Source of the DNA: Viscum album
Lineage: Eukaryota; Streptophyta; Magnoliopsida; Santalales; Viscaceae
Length of the DNA: 64,000 bases
Assembly (NCBI GenBank): GCA_963277665.1
Contig: OY728157.1
Coordinates: 366,620,067 to 366,684,066 of the forward strand
Reading direction: 5' to 3'
Position 1 is the stretch's first letter; the number at the start of each line of letters is the position of its first letter. The position numbers and the translations under genes are program-made. This document shows positions 1-13,671 of this stretch, piece by piece. Below the pieces are notes generated by a model, which was not told the origin of the DNA, searched no databases, and saw only the letters and a program-made list of their open reading frames with translations.

Positions 1-2539
1 CCAATTACCTTTTATGTGTAGAAGTAATGTAAGGACTAATGTGTACAAATTTTTATTAACAAGGATTTACCATCACATAGTACTGATATATCTGCATGAA
101 AAATATAATTTTCCTTTAATTTTAATTAACATAGTAGATCATATATTTGATAAAAATATTATTAAAATGAACCTCATGTATAAATTTACAACTGGAAATC
201 CCTTCCTTATTTTCTTAAGTATTTCGAGTACATTTTCAAGACCAATATAGTTTATAATAGCCTATCCATAATTTCATTCCTTAAAATCAATGAATTCCAT
301 ATTATTATCTTTAAATTTTGTATCTGTAAAAAATGTAAATATTTGTAAGTTTTTTCATTTTAATAGAGGGTTAAAGGTACTCTATAAAGGCCTTTTCAAT
401 TTAATGTTTGAACATTTATATTTTTTAGTCCACAATCCAATTCCTCTTCCTTTTATTAAAATTTATTAAAATTCTGTTGTTCAATCAATTTTCAATTAAT
501 TGATAATTATTTTTCTTAAAAAAATTTGAAAGTACATACCTCGTTATTAACATGTTTTTTATAAAATAAAATTACTATACATCAAAAGTCCCAATAGAAT
601 GTATTGGTTTTTGGATATCTAAATCATCAAAGGGAATAAGTAGCTTACTGTTCAACTACTGGGCTATGTGGATCCTTACACTATCATGATATTTCAAAAT
701 TTCATTATTTTTTTGACTATCTATTTAGAAATTAGAAATTATTCCCTTCATAATAAGGCTATGTTTGGGTTTTAATAGATATGAATCACAACAAGTTTCA
801 CCCAGTAGAATTTTAAAACTATAAAGTTATTAGTATCTGCTTGATTTAAATTTTTTTGAAACAATTATAAAAAAATTGATTTCCTATGGTAAGTTATGCC
901 TTTGAGGGGAATGACTATCCTAGATAATGAGGGATTGATACTCATGTAATGGTTGAAATTATGTTTTTATTCTCTCTAATTCCATATTATAACATTATAT
1001 AACATCTCAATATTACAATAATAATTTTCTTCCAGAACAAATTTTCATTAATGTATCTAATATATTTTATTATCTTTATCCCAATTTGTATTTCTTTTCT
1101 CAAAATATGTTTTTGGTGACACTTCAACACTCGCACTTATAATGTAGCCATATTATTCTTCCAGCATTATGGAAACTGAAAATAGAAATTCATCAGGCAC
1201 CACTAATGAATATAATTTTTTTTAAATTGGATAGAAAATATAGGAAAATAATTATTTATGTTAATTTAATACCAATTTAATGTAGATCCAATTATTATTA
1301 TTTCAAACTTACACATGATTCTCATAAAAATAGTAAATTCTTATCCACTAGTACTCTATATTTATCTTGAAAATACTCATTCAATAGTATATTATGTGGG
1401 ATGGAAGTGGATTTGGATTCTTATTCATCAATTTTAATACAACTAAAGGAACAATGTTTTTCAGTTGTTCCACTCCACATAAAAGTATTAGTATATATAT
1501 AAAATAAATACCCTTTTTTCAAGTGCATCATACCCCATCCTTACTTTGCGGTAGGTTTATGTTTGTTTTTATAATTTATAATTATTTCTAACTATTATCT
1601 ATCATTTCATAAATTAAAAACTCTTAATTAAATTAATTAATACTTATTTTTTCTAGTATAATATTACCAATCACAATTTAACTAAAATGATTCCTTCTCG
1701 CGATGGAAAATAAACACATTCAATATTATTTATTTATCAATTAATGCAGAGATTCAAGGTGGGTTGGGGTATAATTTCCCTTCAGTGTCCGTGAGGTGAT
1801 GATTTTTAATAAATTTTCTAAAAGGCTCTATGGTCATTTCCAGATATGTTTAATTAAAATTTTATTCAATAATAATCTAATTTGAATGCACTCTTAAAGG
1901 GAAAATGAATATCAAATAAATTTTTCCTTATTTTATTTTTTTTCAAATAGTATCTTATTTTAACCCTAATATTTAGGAAAATTATTACCTTCAATGATGG
2001 TACAAAATTGATCCAAATATCTACGTGAATCAGTAGATGAATTCAAGTGTTAATCCCATTGTTTCCAATGAAAATGGTATTATTAGGGTCTAAAATCTTA
2101 CTTTGTGCATTCTTTCCAAATTCAAGTTTTTTGCCTCTTATTTTCACCTTAATTTTTTTAATATCTTCACACTATGAGGCTCTTTTTTTATCTAACATAT
2201 TATATTTAACTTCTACCATTTTCATGATTTCAATATGGTCAATATGTTCTTCCTATGTATTGGTAGAATTAACTTGTTGATAATCCTCTTATTTAATAGG
2301 ATTGGGAGCATCATCATATAAAAAATCCATTATCTACAATGTACTAGAAAATATCTTTTTAATTACATAAATATTGCCGGGAACACTTAATACTATGTGG
2401 AAACACATTTTATATTAAAAAAACATTAACATGATTATTAAAATATCACATTTTTAATGGTTAATGATATTTGAAACCTCTGTCTTGTATCTAAATCTAT
2501 ACCTTATGGTCCCCACTACCATACAATACCCCATCAGAA
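1..2539. other. No recognisable gene
   Basis: AT-rich sequence with only short open frames that resemble no family I know. It lies downstream, on the minus strand, of the CACTA-1 transposase, so it may hold the 3' half of that element (a second gene and terminal repeat). I could not identify either, and no CACTA-type terminal repeat was convincing here. Confidence 0.5.
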
Positions 2540-5500
2540 TTGGGACGACTATGATGATTTTTTCATCCTAATGATAGATTCATCCTCAATTGAATTGACA
2601 TCAGACCTTGTAGTGGTTCTAGTCAATAATACAAAAATTGACCCCTTTATATTTTTATGATCCATGAGACACAATACATACACTGTCCATGCTTAAATTA
2701 TGAATGGATCATCTATGTACTCATCCATATTAAAATCCACTTTCAGGAATCCCTAATATTCTACTAATAATACATTCTAGTTTTTAAACCACTGTCATTA
2801 AAAATTTAGAACATGAAATTATGTGTAATATCACTGCCATAGTTTTTGGATGATTGCAAATAATGACTTATTTTCATAAACAATATTTGAATATTTAGTA
2901 GTTGATACATGTATTGCTTCTTCCATACGAGTAAATCTAATATTTTTCATGTTACTTAACTCATAATGTTGTTTTTTATAAAACATGTGACCATTAATTA
3001 CATAACCATTAAGGGAAAACACATCCAGACTTAGTACACCTACTCTCCATAGAATTAATTTTGGAATAAAATTTGAATTTTCAGATGAAACCTAAAAAAA
3101 TGGTTTTGAATATATCCTATAAACTATCTATTTTTTGTATTTTAAATCTATATTTTAGCTTAATTTAGATTAAAATTCCTAATAATTTCATTATGTGTTT
3201 CATCATATGGTTTAACCTATTAACTATTTTGTAAAACAAAATGGTAAACCTTCTCATATTATATAATTATAATAAGGACAACACATGTTATGTAAATCCA
3301 TTCACCCACAAGTTTTCTATTGGGATGAATTTTTCGGAGACCAATGCTATCTACATCAGACTAGTAGTCAATATAGAATTCAATGGATTCATCAATAATA
3401 TATAACCCTGATGTACAACCATCTGGATAATAATGTTTTTTGACATACCCTTTCAAAACCTTCATATATTGTTCCATTGGGTACATCCATATATATTTAA
3501 TAGGACAATATATTTAGATCTCTTTTTCCAAGTGAACTATAAAGTGAACCATTATATCGAATATTTAATGTGGTAGGAACATTTCCAATTAGCATAGTAT
3601 GATATAAATTTTCTTTTTCCATAGAAAGAAACATCTCTACGTATATTACATGTCATCATATATTTTTTAAAAAAACTAATTGGGGTTAATGTCATTCAAT
3701 AATTTTTAGGAATAGATAAATATGAAGATTAAGGAATTAGATGTTGCATTAAAAAATGACATTCATTTGATTTTATGACCTTAAAAATTAAATTATTTAT
3801 TGACATGATAATATTGATATTTGATAAATACCTATCCAGAATCTTTAAATCATTTAGGAAGATGAAAAAATGATATCTATGTAGCATGGAATGAGTGTAT
3901 GCTGTCAAAGGAAGGGAATTACCCCTTTCACCATTCATTGGAACCCACTATTCTTATATATCCATGTAAATCATGTACATTCTATCCTTAATTTCATCAT
4001 TTGTTTTTATATGCTTTGAGGAACATTCCCATGAATCTATTAAATTTTTTCAATATGCTAGACTTGAAGAAAATATCTAACATACAAACAAGTCGAGTAC
4101 AAATTTTTTAAAAAATGATCTCTTTTTAATACCACTTTACAAATGATTTTTCAAAAATGGTTTACCAAAAGTTTTGATTATATCTATTACTCTCTCAAAA
4201 TTTTGATCACTTGTTAATAGAGATAATATGGAACCTTCTTCTGTATTCCATTCAAATGATTTCACTCAATATGGGAATTTATGTCATCAGGGTAAAAATT
4301 TGGGATGTCTTAGAAACACTGTTTTTGGTGAATGTTTTAACCTGACTGAGTGTGTACCCTTCTTACAACAAGAACACCATAGAGTACTTTTAATGTTGTA
4401 TCCTTAAAATTTTATTTATGTAGAATAGTTATTTATAATTCTATAAAACACAGATCTTAATATGAAATCTTCATCTTTATAAGAATCATACAACATAAAT
4501 TCTAAATCCCATATTAATTTTAGATCTTTGACCAATTGATCCAAATAAAATAAATATAATTAACCAGTAGTTTTGGACCTGATATATGATGAGACAACAT
4601 AATGTATTTTTTATTCAAGTATAACCATAGTTTAAATTTATAATTTACCAATATAATTAAACATGGAGAATGTGTGTTATTTTTTACACTGAAAGGATTC
4701 ACTCTATCTATAGAAATTGCAAATAGAGGTTTCTCAACATGTATCCAAATTTAAGACAATCATGATCAATATTTTTCCACTAAGTCCTGTCTGAAGGGTG
4801 ATGAAGTTTCCTATATTTATTTCATGTATCATGGTTTTATGTCAATTTTTTTGTAGTATCCTCACTTCTATATATGCACCTAAACCTTGAAATGATAGGA
4901 AATTACTATATATCTTTCGATGGATATGATTCAAATTTATTTTATTAAGATACACCAATGTTGGGGAATTTTTTAATTGATTAATGGTATTTGGAAGACA
5001 ATATAAAGTCATTTTGATGAGAATTTATTATTTTATTAATCATACGCATTGAATTTATGATTCGTTTTGTTTCATATATTTGAAAATAAATCTCACTACC
5101 TTCGGGAATCATATCATTCTAGAGAGGAAGTAACTTAGAAAATATGGTATCACACAATTGGTTTCCATGTTTCAAATTATATTTAATCTATATGGATATT
5201 GAGGTTGTATATTTATTAAAACCATTATAAAATGGAATATATTAATATATCACTATCTTCTGAAGGAAAATTCGATAACCATGAATTTCCTCTTCAACTG
5301 TCATTGTAATTTTTTCAATATGATCTCCATTATCATTTTAACTTCTAATAATATCCTTGATACGATCTTCCACAATTTTCACACATTTAATCATATTATA
5401 TGATCTATATACCACTATTTCATCCTAGTAACAAGCAACATTATGTTTTAACTCACATTTAGAACAAAATTTATTACATTGATATATTCTATGATAGATC

Positions 5501-5800
5501 AAGCGTTCTTCCAACTCTTCTAGACTAATTAGTCATGAATAAAATCAATGTAAACACTGGTAAAGGATTTTATAAAGGCTCATATGCATGATCTCTTTCC
5601 ATATCGGTGTAATCATTAATCCCATCATCATATCTATTTTACATATGATTATAATATATCTATTGTTGATTCTTATTCATCCCAAATAATTCAGAAATTT
5701 TCATATTTAACATTATATAAGTAAATAAAAATAAGGTATGATCTTATATTCCTTAAGGGATATTATTTATACACACAGACACATAGTCATCATATTTGAT
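2540..5800 (-). pseudogene. Decayed CACTA (En/Spm) TNP2-type transposase, CACTA-1
   Basis: Minus-strand remnant of an En/Spm transposase, which in active elements binds the element ends and catalyses cut-and-paste movement in the nucleus. Pieces appear in the family order. The TNP2 core lies at about 4,830-4,130, with matches to the 'DGFNPF', 'LSLLIPGPKAPGND' and 'HRRFLP' blocks (seen as VNPFSV, LSHHISGPKLLVN and RHPKFLP). DUF4218 lies at about 3,560-3,340 and reads MYPMEQYMKVLKGYV followed by a PDGC motif. DUF4216 lies at about 3,020-2,540 and reads LNGYVINGHMFYKKQ. The spacing from GFNPF to MYP is about 1.2 kb, as in CACTA-2 further right. Many stops and frame changes show it is long dead. 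The N-terminal part above about 5,300 is only weakly recognisable, and no terminal repeats or target duplication were found. Confidence 0.85.
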
Positions 5801-7259
5801 ATAAATTTTTATTGCAACAACACCTTGTTAGAATAATTCAAGTTGAAGAATTATATAAATAAAAATTATAATAACACATATTATTTAGTCAAAGAATATG
5901 CATATCAAAATTCATTTTATTTTTTGAAGGGACTCATTGATGTTGATAATTGACTCATATTTATTAACAATGTTCAAAAAAATTGTTGTATTTCTTTAAC
6001 TAGAAAAATATTATCAATAAAAATTGGATTTCACTATCAAATCGTATATTAAATGAGTTTTTTTATTTTTCTCAAATTTTATGCAATGTTTAAAGGAATA
6101 AGTTATGAGATCCCATTTTAACAATGCATAGTAAATAAAAAAACATTTCAATTAATTCATAAGTTTTGAAAACCCATTTTAGTTTATTTATCAAATTATT
6201 TATCAAACATTTCAAAATAGGTTTGGCAATGTTTTCATTGAAATAGTCATCAATATAGGAAAAAAAAGAATAAAAATCTAAATTAAAATCTCATTACATA
6301 AATTTCAAGTTTTGAAAATAAACTCAAAATACCAATTTTCAACCTCACATCCCTTAAAAACATTTTATAGATTTCCATTCCAATGAAAAAATATCTCAAT
6401 AATAAACTCATGTGTTCTAAACCCAATTTCTAACATTCAAATTCAAATAGATTTTTAAAATACATAAAATATTTCCACATTCTTTAAAATGAAAACCATG
6501 TATGTAGAAAATTAAAACCAAAACATTCTGCTTCATTAAACAAAAATATATTTCGAAACCAATGCTGGGGATGACACTAGACCAATGTGAGAAAATAAGA
6601 AAGGCCAAAAATATAAGGGAAGAAAAAAATAAGAATGAATACAACAACAAAATGAAAAGAACAATCACAATAAGTGGATTTTGGTGGTGTGAGACTAGAA
6701 TATTAATATAAGAGTCACACTCCAAGATATTCGAGAAGAATAATAAATAACATGACACACATATGTACTAAACCATTTGAAAAATAAATTAAAAACAAGA
6801 TTCAAATATCATAACTTTTGTGAGGTTTTGGAATCAGAAAGGTATCCCTCAAGATCACAACAATGTTCAAATTTCATGGTAATCCTGGATGACATGAAGA
6901 GTAGAGATCTTTGTTATTATTATTTTAAAATAATAGAAAATGTTTTTTCTATTGTAGTACAAAATGATGATAAAATAAAAATCAATTAGAGAGAAATGAT
7001 AATTTTTTATCATCACTCATCTATATACTTATGAGTTCTAAATATAGAGTATAAATGTTTGAATATATCGATGAAAATATAAGGACTGATAAAGTGGTAA
7101 TTTTAAAAATTAAAAATTAAAAAACATAAATAGTTAATATTAAATGAATAAATATTACTAAAAGAAATAATTTTACTAGGAGTGTCTTAAACCATTGATT
7201 AAAATACATATTCCCATAATTTTATTAATAAAAAGTTAGAATACTAACAGAGAAAATGA
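5801..7259. other. No recognisable gene
   Basis: AT-rich DNA upstream of the CACTA-1 transposase. A minus-strand open frame of 113 codons at 6,417-6,758 is hydrophobic and low in complexity, and looks like chance rather than coding sequence. The stretch may be the 5' non-coding part of CACTA-1. Confidence 0.45.
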
Positions 7260-9130
7260 GGGGTGAAAATGTAAATTGGTTACAACAACATCACTATAAA
7301 GATAATATTGTCAATTTCTTTTATGAATACCACCTATCACTCAGAGGACACCATGAATTATCGAGTGTCTTCCTCTCTTACTTTTCTTTGGATCCTTTTG
7401 GATTTCTTCCATGCCCAAGGAATCTCCATCTAGATCCTTTATTTCAGTGACTCTAAGAGAATTTTTCACACCAGATTTATAATGATTGGAAGAAGCAACA
7501 TAAAGATAATAAGTGTTATTTATCTCAAGAGACTACGTTTCAAAATAATAAGATTCATGATCCTTTCCAATCTCCTCATGAAAAACATCTTTACCACTTG
7601 ATCAGTTTAATATGTCTAGAAAATAATGTTTACTTATACCAGATTCCAAAAAAGAAGTTTTTCCATTCTCATCAGCCATATTCACATCCAATGAACCACT
7701 AGTAGAAAGTTCATCTTGTGCTATTGGTTGGTCTTCCTTCAAATTCAGTTCAGGGAGAAAAATTATAATTATCTCCTACCCTATCATCTTTTCTTGAATT
7801 GGTTCCATGGGTTCCACATTGGGATACATCCCATGTCTTCTTAATTTGGACATCTTTTTTTGGGGTGATGGATCCTTTGTTTTCCTATAAGTAATCAACT
7901 CGAATACCTCATGAACTGCAACTTATGTTTTTTATTTTACCTTGGTAATGATATTTTCTAGTCATATATAATGATAAAATACCTCTTAAATAACCACCTC
8001 ATGAACATAGGTTTCATGTGAGGGATCGTAAATTGATGTAACATTAGCCTTATTGTACACAGACTCTTTAAAAAAACTTTATAATTAAATGATTGTACAA
8101 CCCCTTCATCTTTTTTGGATGTATTGTTTCCTAAAGGGGGAATCACCACTTTCCCAAGATATTGTGAAGTTCCTTCCACCTAGGAACCAAAAAATACACT
8201 CCTCTAGTCACATACATTATCACCCTACATATAATGTAACGCACTCATACCGTTTTTCTTCATATTCCAATTAGAATTCTATTTACCAAAGATAATAGAT
8301 TAAAGATATTTTCAATTGAATAAACAACAAAATAGCAACCCAAACAATATTCATGCTGCTTAACATATTAAACACTTAGAAGAAAATTATGACTAGGTAT
8401 AGAAAGTGATATAGTATCAATGAGAGTGGCACCTAGGTCAACCTCAATGAGAATTTAGAAATTGTCTAAAACACACATGCTCGGTCTCTATGTCTAGTAC
8501 AATCGACACTCCAATCGGATTTACAATGTCATTAAGTATCTCCAATTTCCATAGGATCCAATTGAGTCCACAAATCGTAACACATACCAGTGAAAATGAA
8601 TGATGAACATTCAAAAAATTGAAATAAAGGTTCCAATAACGAATAGAAAGGGCACCTAGATTCAAAAACAAGGATCTGAAGCTCTATGATTGCTTCTTCA
8701 AATCATCGAAAGGAAACAAATAGTTAAAAAAGCATCGACCAATTGAAACACATCTCTAATCAGAAAACCACCATATCATGGAAAGAATGTGAGCACACTC
8801 ATCCAATATTCATGATTTCTCTCCTCTTTGAAGCACATGTCTTGAAATAAACACGTTCTCACCAATCGACAGTGTTTTAGCAACCACATTCATATTCTTC
8901 CCAAAAAGAGCAATGGAACCTTGTTTGAGGATTCTTCATGTGGGTGTTTCTCTAAATGAAGTAAGAGAGTGCTTACCTCCATTCGGGGTTGACACTGAAA
9001 GATCCCCTGATTTTAACCTATAGATGCATGAATGTCAGGTGATCTATGCTCATCATTACTGTATGTGACATGATTTCCACCGATGAATAACCATTGATGC
9101 TAAGCACTTCGAACCCGCACACCCTCCTCC
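7260..9130 (-). pseudogene. DUF4283-type protein remnant (probably LINE ORF1)
   Basis: Minus-strand relic whose best part (about 8,650-8,330) reads like the middle and end of a DUF4283 domain. There is a tryptophan-containing stretch, then TEHVCFRQF, and after a frame change VLIEVDLGATLIDTISL, which corresponds to the family's '(F/Y)ARVLVEVDLSKPL' block. Further downstream (about 7,900-7,640) a hydrophilic tail reads KTKDPSPQKKMSKLRR and ELSTSGSLDVNMADENG, typical of the charged C-terminal region of these proteins. In plants such proteins are mostly nucleic-acid-binding ORF1 products of L1-type LINEs, some with a CCHC knuckle. No LINE endonuclease or reverse transcriptase was seen next to it, so the LINE assignment is inference. 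Confidence 0.55.
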
Positions 9131-9149
9131 ATCTCCAAAAAAGGAAATA

Positions 9150-10980
9150 ATGTTAATTACATTAATTACAAGAGAATCTAAAAAATTAGAAACATTAATT
9201 GTAATTAAAATTATGGAAATATTAAAAAGGAATAAATTATTTAAATTAGGTACATTATAGAAATAAAATAAATGTATATAAATTATAATAAAATTAGTAA
9301 ATACTGAAAATTAAATTATATAAAAAAATAATTACGTTAAATTTCTAATTAATAATTAATAACTAGAAACTATATAATCTTTTAAATAAAAACAAATAAA
9401 ATTTTAACTGAATAAATATTGATTATATAAAATACAATCATATTAATAATATTAAATATTAATAAATAAAAATATAGAAATAAATATTAATAGTGAATAA
9501 ATTAATGAAATTTTAAATGAATATATATTAATAATGAATAAATTAAATTTATAAACATAAATAAGTATTAAAAATAGAAAAAAAAATATCAAATTAAAAA
9601 TATAAAAAATGAATAAAAATGAATACATAAAAAATCCCAAATATATTTTAAAAAATTAATTAAAGATTTTATCAATATAAAGTAATATAATATTACTAAT
9701 GATGCATGTTTTAAAAAAAATTACATTTAAAAATAAAAAAAATTATAATAATGTCTCAATTAATAATGAATAAATATTAAATGTAAAAAATTATAAAAGT
9801 AATATATAAAAAATAAATTTAATATATATTAATTATATAAGTAAAATTCTTTTTAATAGTATTTACTATTAATATTTAAAATAATATATATAACTATAAC
9901 ATTGAATACATTATAATAATGTAAAATAAGAAAATATTAAAATTTAATAATTTATGAAAATTATTGAAAATGGAGAAATATTAAAAATCAATAACTAATA
10001 TTAAATGAATAGGTGTTAAAAATGAATAAATTATAATAAATAAGATTAAATAAATTAAGAAAATATAAAAAAAATGAAAAACAATTGTTAACTATGTTTG
10101 TTGTAAAACTATTGAAAATGACTAAATATTAAAATAAAAATGAATAAATATTAGAAATTAAATTTACATTAAAATGAATCACAATTGTTTTCAAAATAAT
10201 ATTTAAAAATTAATAATTTTATTAAGATTTGAATATATAAATATTGAAATAAAAATGAATAAATATAAACTATATAAATTATAAATATGTTAATAATATT
10301 AAATATGCATAAATAAAAAAACACATACCAAACACACATCAATAAACATATAGATTCACATACACAACACATTCGTATAGATACAACACAATCATACACA
10401 TACATACGCATATATACACGTACATACACATATATAAAAATACATACACATACATAAGAAAACATATATGCATACATACACATAAATACATGCACATACA
10501 TAAGTACACATAGAACCACACAGACACACATACATACAAAAACAAATAAATATATTATTCTAAATAATTTCTTTATGAATATAAATATATAAAATCAAAT
10601 ATGAACTATATTTACTGAATTTATATATATTTATATATTTTTTATATAGTTTATATATTAATATATTAATATATATGAACATACAAATATATGGGTAATT
10701 ATAATTATATAAATAATAAATAATAATTATAAATAAATAAACAAAAGATAATATATTTTTTGGTATATAAATCATATCTAATAATATATATATATTTCTG
10801 TACTAATTGTATATATATACTTATTTACATATATTATAGATAGAGTTAAATGTATATATATGTCAATTTATATTTTTATAAAGGTGTTAAAATAAAAAAT
10901 TTAAATTATATATATATTAATATAAAAATATATTATTAAACTTTATTATTTATTTTTATAAATTTGATAATTATATCTAT
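9150..10980. repeat. Extremely AT-rich low-complexity block
   Basis: About 1.8 kb made almost entirely of A and T. The short motif ATGAATAAAT recurs irregularly (for example near 9,610, 9,767, 10,022, 10,142 and 10,254), which could be the residue of an old tandem array. No gene is credible here: open frames on either strand are simple-sequence artefacts rich in I, Y, F, K and N. Confidence 0.75.
10320..10545. repeat. Imperfect ACAT/ACAC/ATAC microsatellite
   Basis: Run of degenerate acatacatacaca-type simple repeat on the plus strand inside the AT-rich block. It has almost no G on this strand. It produces overlapping minus-strand open frames very rich in Cys, Val, Tyr and Met, which are not genes. 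Confidence 0.85.
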
Positions 10981-11019
10981 ACACATGGGTCATGGCCGAG
11001 GGCTTCTCTCACTTCACAA

Positions 11020-11830
11020 TAATGGTGATTACAGCACTATTCATATGACCTCTTCATCTGATCCCTTCATGGCATAATTGTTTCTCTCATATGGGTGTTT
11101 TGATAGCTATAACCCTATCATGGATAGTAATGAGTGCGAGAGGAATTCTCGTGGTGGGGTTATTAAAAATTATTTGATCCTTGAAAATGTACCGAGTCAC
11201 ACCTTATCTATCTTCATGTATTCCATCATTAGAGGTATATGGCATAAGGGAAACATTTATCATATAAAATTAGATCCATATGTGGTTTCGGAGTTACTAA
11301 ATATTCTTAAGAACTCCATCATCGCTCGTCTTGTTCTTCCTAGGGGTTTTAGTCTATTGATATTTGGGGACATCATGATGAGGCTCTAAGAAGTTTTTGA
11401 ATTTGAGTGCAATAAATATCTCTCTTTAAGATGAGGTTTCATTCATATCTTGATCCCCACTAAATATTTTGAGATTTGAATTTGGGGTTTTAGATCTGCT
11501 TCCCTTAAGCCGTGTACTCTTCACATCGGGAAGTGGTTCCCAAATTTCAACCCACTGGAGGTATCCAAGTCATATGTTAAAAAATGGGTTAAGGTGCATA
11601 GAATAAATTATATTCTATGGAATCCAACTATCCTATATGAAATTACACATGAAATATTTTTTCTATCAAAATTGATAAGAAAATTGAAAATGCTAGGTTT
11701 GAACATTTTGCATGGATTCTTTTTTGAAGTTCACTTGAGTAGTACTCTTATCGGTAATGTTATTATCCCAAATTATTCAGATGAATTTGAATAGAGGATT
11801 TAATATGAGAAAAATCATTGATTCTTCATA
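11020..11830 (+). pseudogene. DUF4283 domain protein remnant (probably LINE ORF1)
   Basis: Plus-strand relic with a clear DUF4283 signature. An N-terminal half (11,200-11,460) includes ARLVLPRGFSLL and NKYLSLR, and the core reads LHIGKWFPNFNP followed by VKKWVKVHRINYILWNP. The second part matches the family's 'KW.P.FNP....AQVWVRI..LP.EYW.P.IL..I' pattern, and the next block (EVHLSSTLIGNVII) matches 'ARVLVDVDLSS...' of relatives. The longest uninterrupted piece is 11,594-11,794. In plants these proteins are nucleic-acid-binding products, mostly LINE ORF1. There is a stop at 11,387-11,389 and at least one frame change. The assignment to a LINE, rather than to a free-standing DUF4283 gene, is inference. 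Confidence 0.7.
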
Positions 11831-12434
11831 GATTTCCATAAAATAGGGAATAAAAACTTGAATTATAAAAGATCTACTATATCTTATTTTTTACACTTCT
11901 TGAGGTAATGATCGGAGACTCTTCATTATAAAATCTAAATGTGAGAAGGGAAATGGGCCCAATAATAATACTGAATGTTCTTGGTAGGTATAGTTACATG
12001 ATGGAGGGATTTACCTAGTGGTCTATCATTTTGAGACACTCATTTTAAGGAGGATCACACTCAAATGGAGGTGATAAATTGAGTTAATGTCTCTTTTCTT
12101 TGGATGAAAGTCATGATTTTCTCCATTAGAAATCATTGAATTGATCCCTCTTCATGTGTTTTTATAAATGAAAATTTCAATTTTCAATAGACTGTTAGTT
12201 ATCTAGTCTATGGTTTTTTTGTGATGATATTTATATATGATAGAATGATCTTATTGATGAGCATTTGAGTGATTCTAAATTAGATAATTATTCTCAATTT
12301 CTATATTGATTCTTATTGAAAAAAAATATTTTCTTTGATGGAAATAGATTTTGGTTTGTGTTTGCTGCCAATCCACACTGGGTTGATCATGGAGTTTTCA
12401 AGACTTGTGATCTTATATTATAGGCTAAAAACGG
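11831..12434 (+). other. Probable continuation of the DUF4283 relic, unresolved
   Basis: Follows the DUF4283 domain on the same strand and still translates into short protein-like stretches, but no zinc knuckle or endonuclease motif could be confirmed. No other gene is seen. Confidence 0.3.
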
Positions 12435-13671
12435 TGTTGATGGTGGAATTGTTTACCACTAATTTAAAAAAAAATTGGTTCAAAATATATAATATAAAAG
12501 CTAGAATTGTGAATGATTTTTTTATTGAGACAAATCACCATATTAATGGTAAAGGCATGGTTTTCTTGAAGACTATTGTTCATGAAGTTGGGCCTCAGGA
12601 ATGAACCATGAGTTAAATATGTTCTCTACAATTACAATAATTAGAGCTTCATGAGTGGTTGATGGTTTGATAATGTACTCCACATTTATGTGAATACGAA
12701 CATCATGTGTGTATGATGATTTGACAGTCATCCTCGTGACAATGAAAAATCTAAAAGTAGAACTGCAAATGGAGGGGTTCCACAAAATATTTTATAAAGA
12801 TTTAAAAAATGATCTAGTAGTGGTGGAGCTTCGTGAAAGGCTGAGCCTATATATATATCGATACCCATAATTCAATTGACATTAAAATAATTAGAAGAAA
12901 ATTTGAAATCTCTCTTGTTCCATAATGTTTGGGATCCATGTGAATCTATCTTTATATATGAACTTGTGCGTTGCTAAAAGACTCGTTATGTATTTACTTA
13001 TGCAAATTATTCTTAGTAATGGGTGAATTGTGATTACTCGGAATTCAACAATGACTAAATGAGCTTCGTGAAGGTATTTTATTCTGTTAAGGTAGTTTTC
13101 TTCACAATGTTTGTGAGCATCACGAAGGAGTTCCTTGAATAGTAGTTCGAAACATTGGTTTTATGTTAACAATGTTTTTAATGTGCATCAAAGCATATAA
13201 ATGGTGAAAGAAGAGTCTCGTGCTAGTCAGGTACAAAGACTATAATTCTAATATACTAAATATAAATTTAAGTCGATAAATTGAGTAATACCTCACCCAA
13301 GTATGTGAGATAGGTGGAGTTAAAGAAAGTTTTCCGAGGGAAGCAGTGTGTTATCCATACATTTTTTTAATGTTAATGTTCCTATAATAGAGTGACTGTG
13401 TCTAAACTTATGTATTCCACAAATACTTAGGATTAATTTATTTAGGTATAACAGAAACACTATCGACATATGATCCGTTTACTTTCCCTTAGCGGTGAGC
13501 GATGTAAAATTGTTGTGTGGTCTATTTGTATTTGATTTTTTGTTTTCAATACAATTCCATCATATAGGTTTCACAAACTCCTAACAAAATGGTAATAAGA
13601 TGTATCTCTTTAGAAGAAAATATTGACTCCCTAATTCACCCTCCCATCTCACGGTGTTGTTGGGTCCTTCA
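12435..13671 (+). mobile_element. Copia-like LTR (probably solo), second copy
   Basis: The right part (about 13,380-13,671) is clearly related to the minus-strand copia-like LTR at 18,630-19,905. Shared elements, in order, are an AGAGTNACTGTG stretch, a 'tgta/ttccaca' stretch, and the 3' terminal block with CTCCCTxATTCAxCCTCCC, then GTTGTT and a TTCA end. Plant copia LTRs commonly end with such a TTCACCCCCC-type block. The left border is uncertain: TGTTGATGGTGGAAT at 12,435 resembles the start of the other copy and gives a similar length (1,237 against 1,276 bp). No convincing primer-binding site follows, so a solo LTR is more likely than a full element. No target duplication was identified. 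Confidence 0.55.

Noticed and set aside
6417..6758. Minus-strand 113-codon open frame
   Set aside because: Low-complexity hydrophobic translation in AT-rich DNA; no domain and no supporting context.
10169..10545. Overlapping minus-strand frames of 120 and 68 codons rich in Cys, Val, Tyr and Met
   Set aside because: They arise from the acatacatacaca-type microsatellite; no other support for coding.
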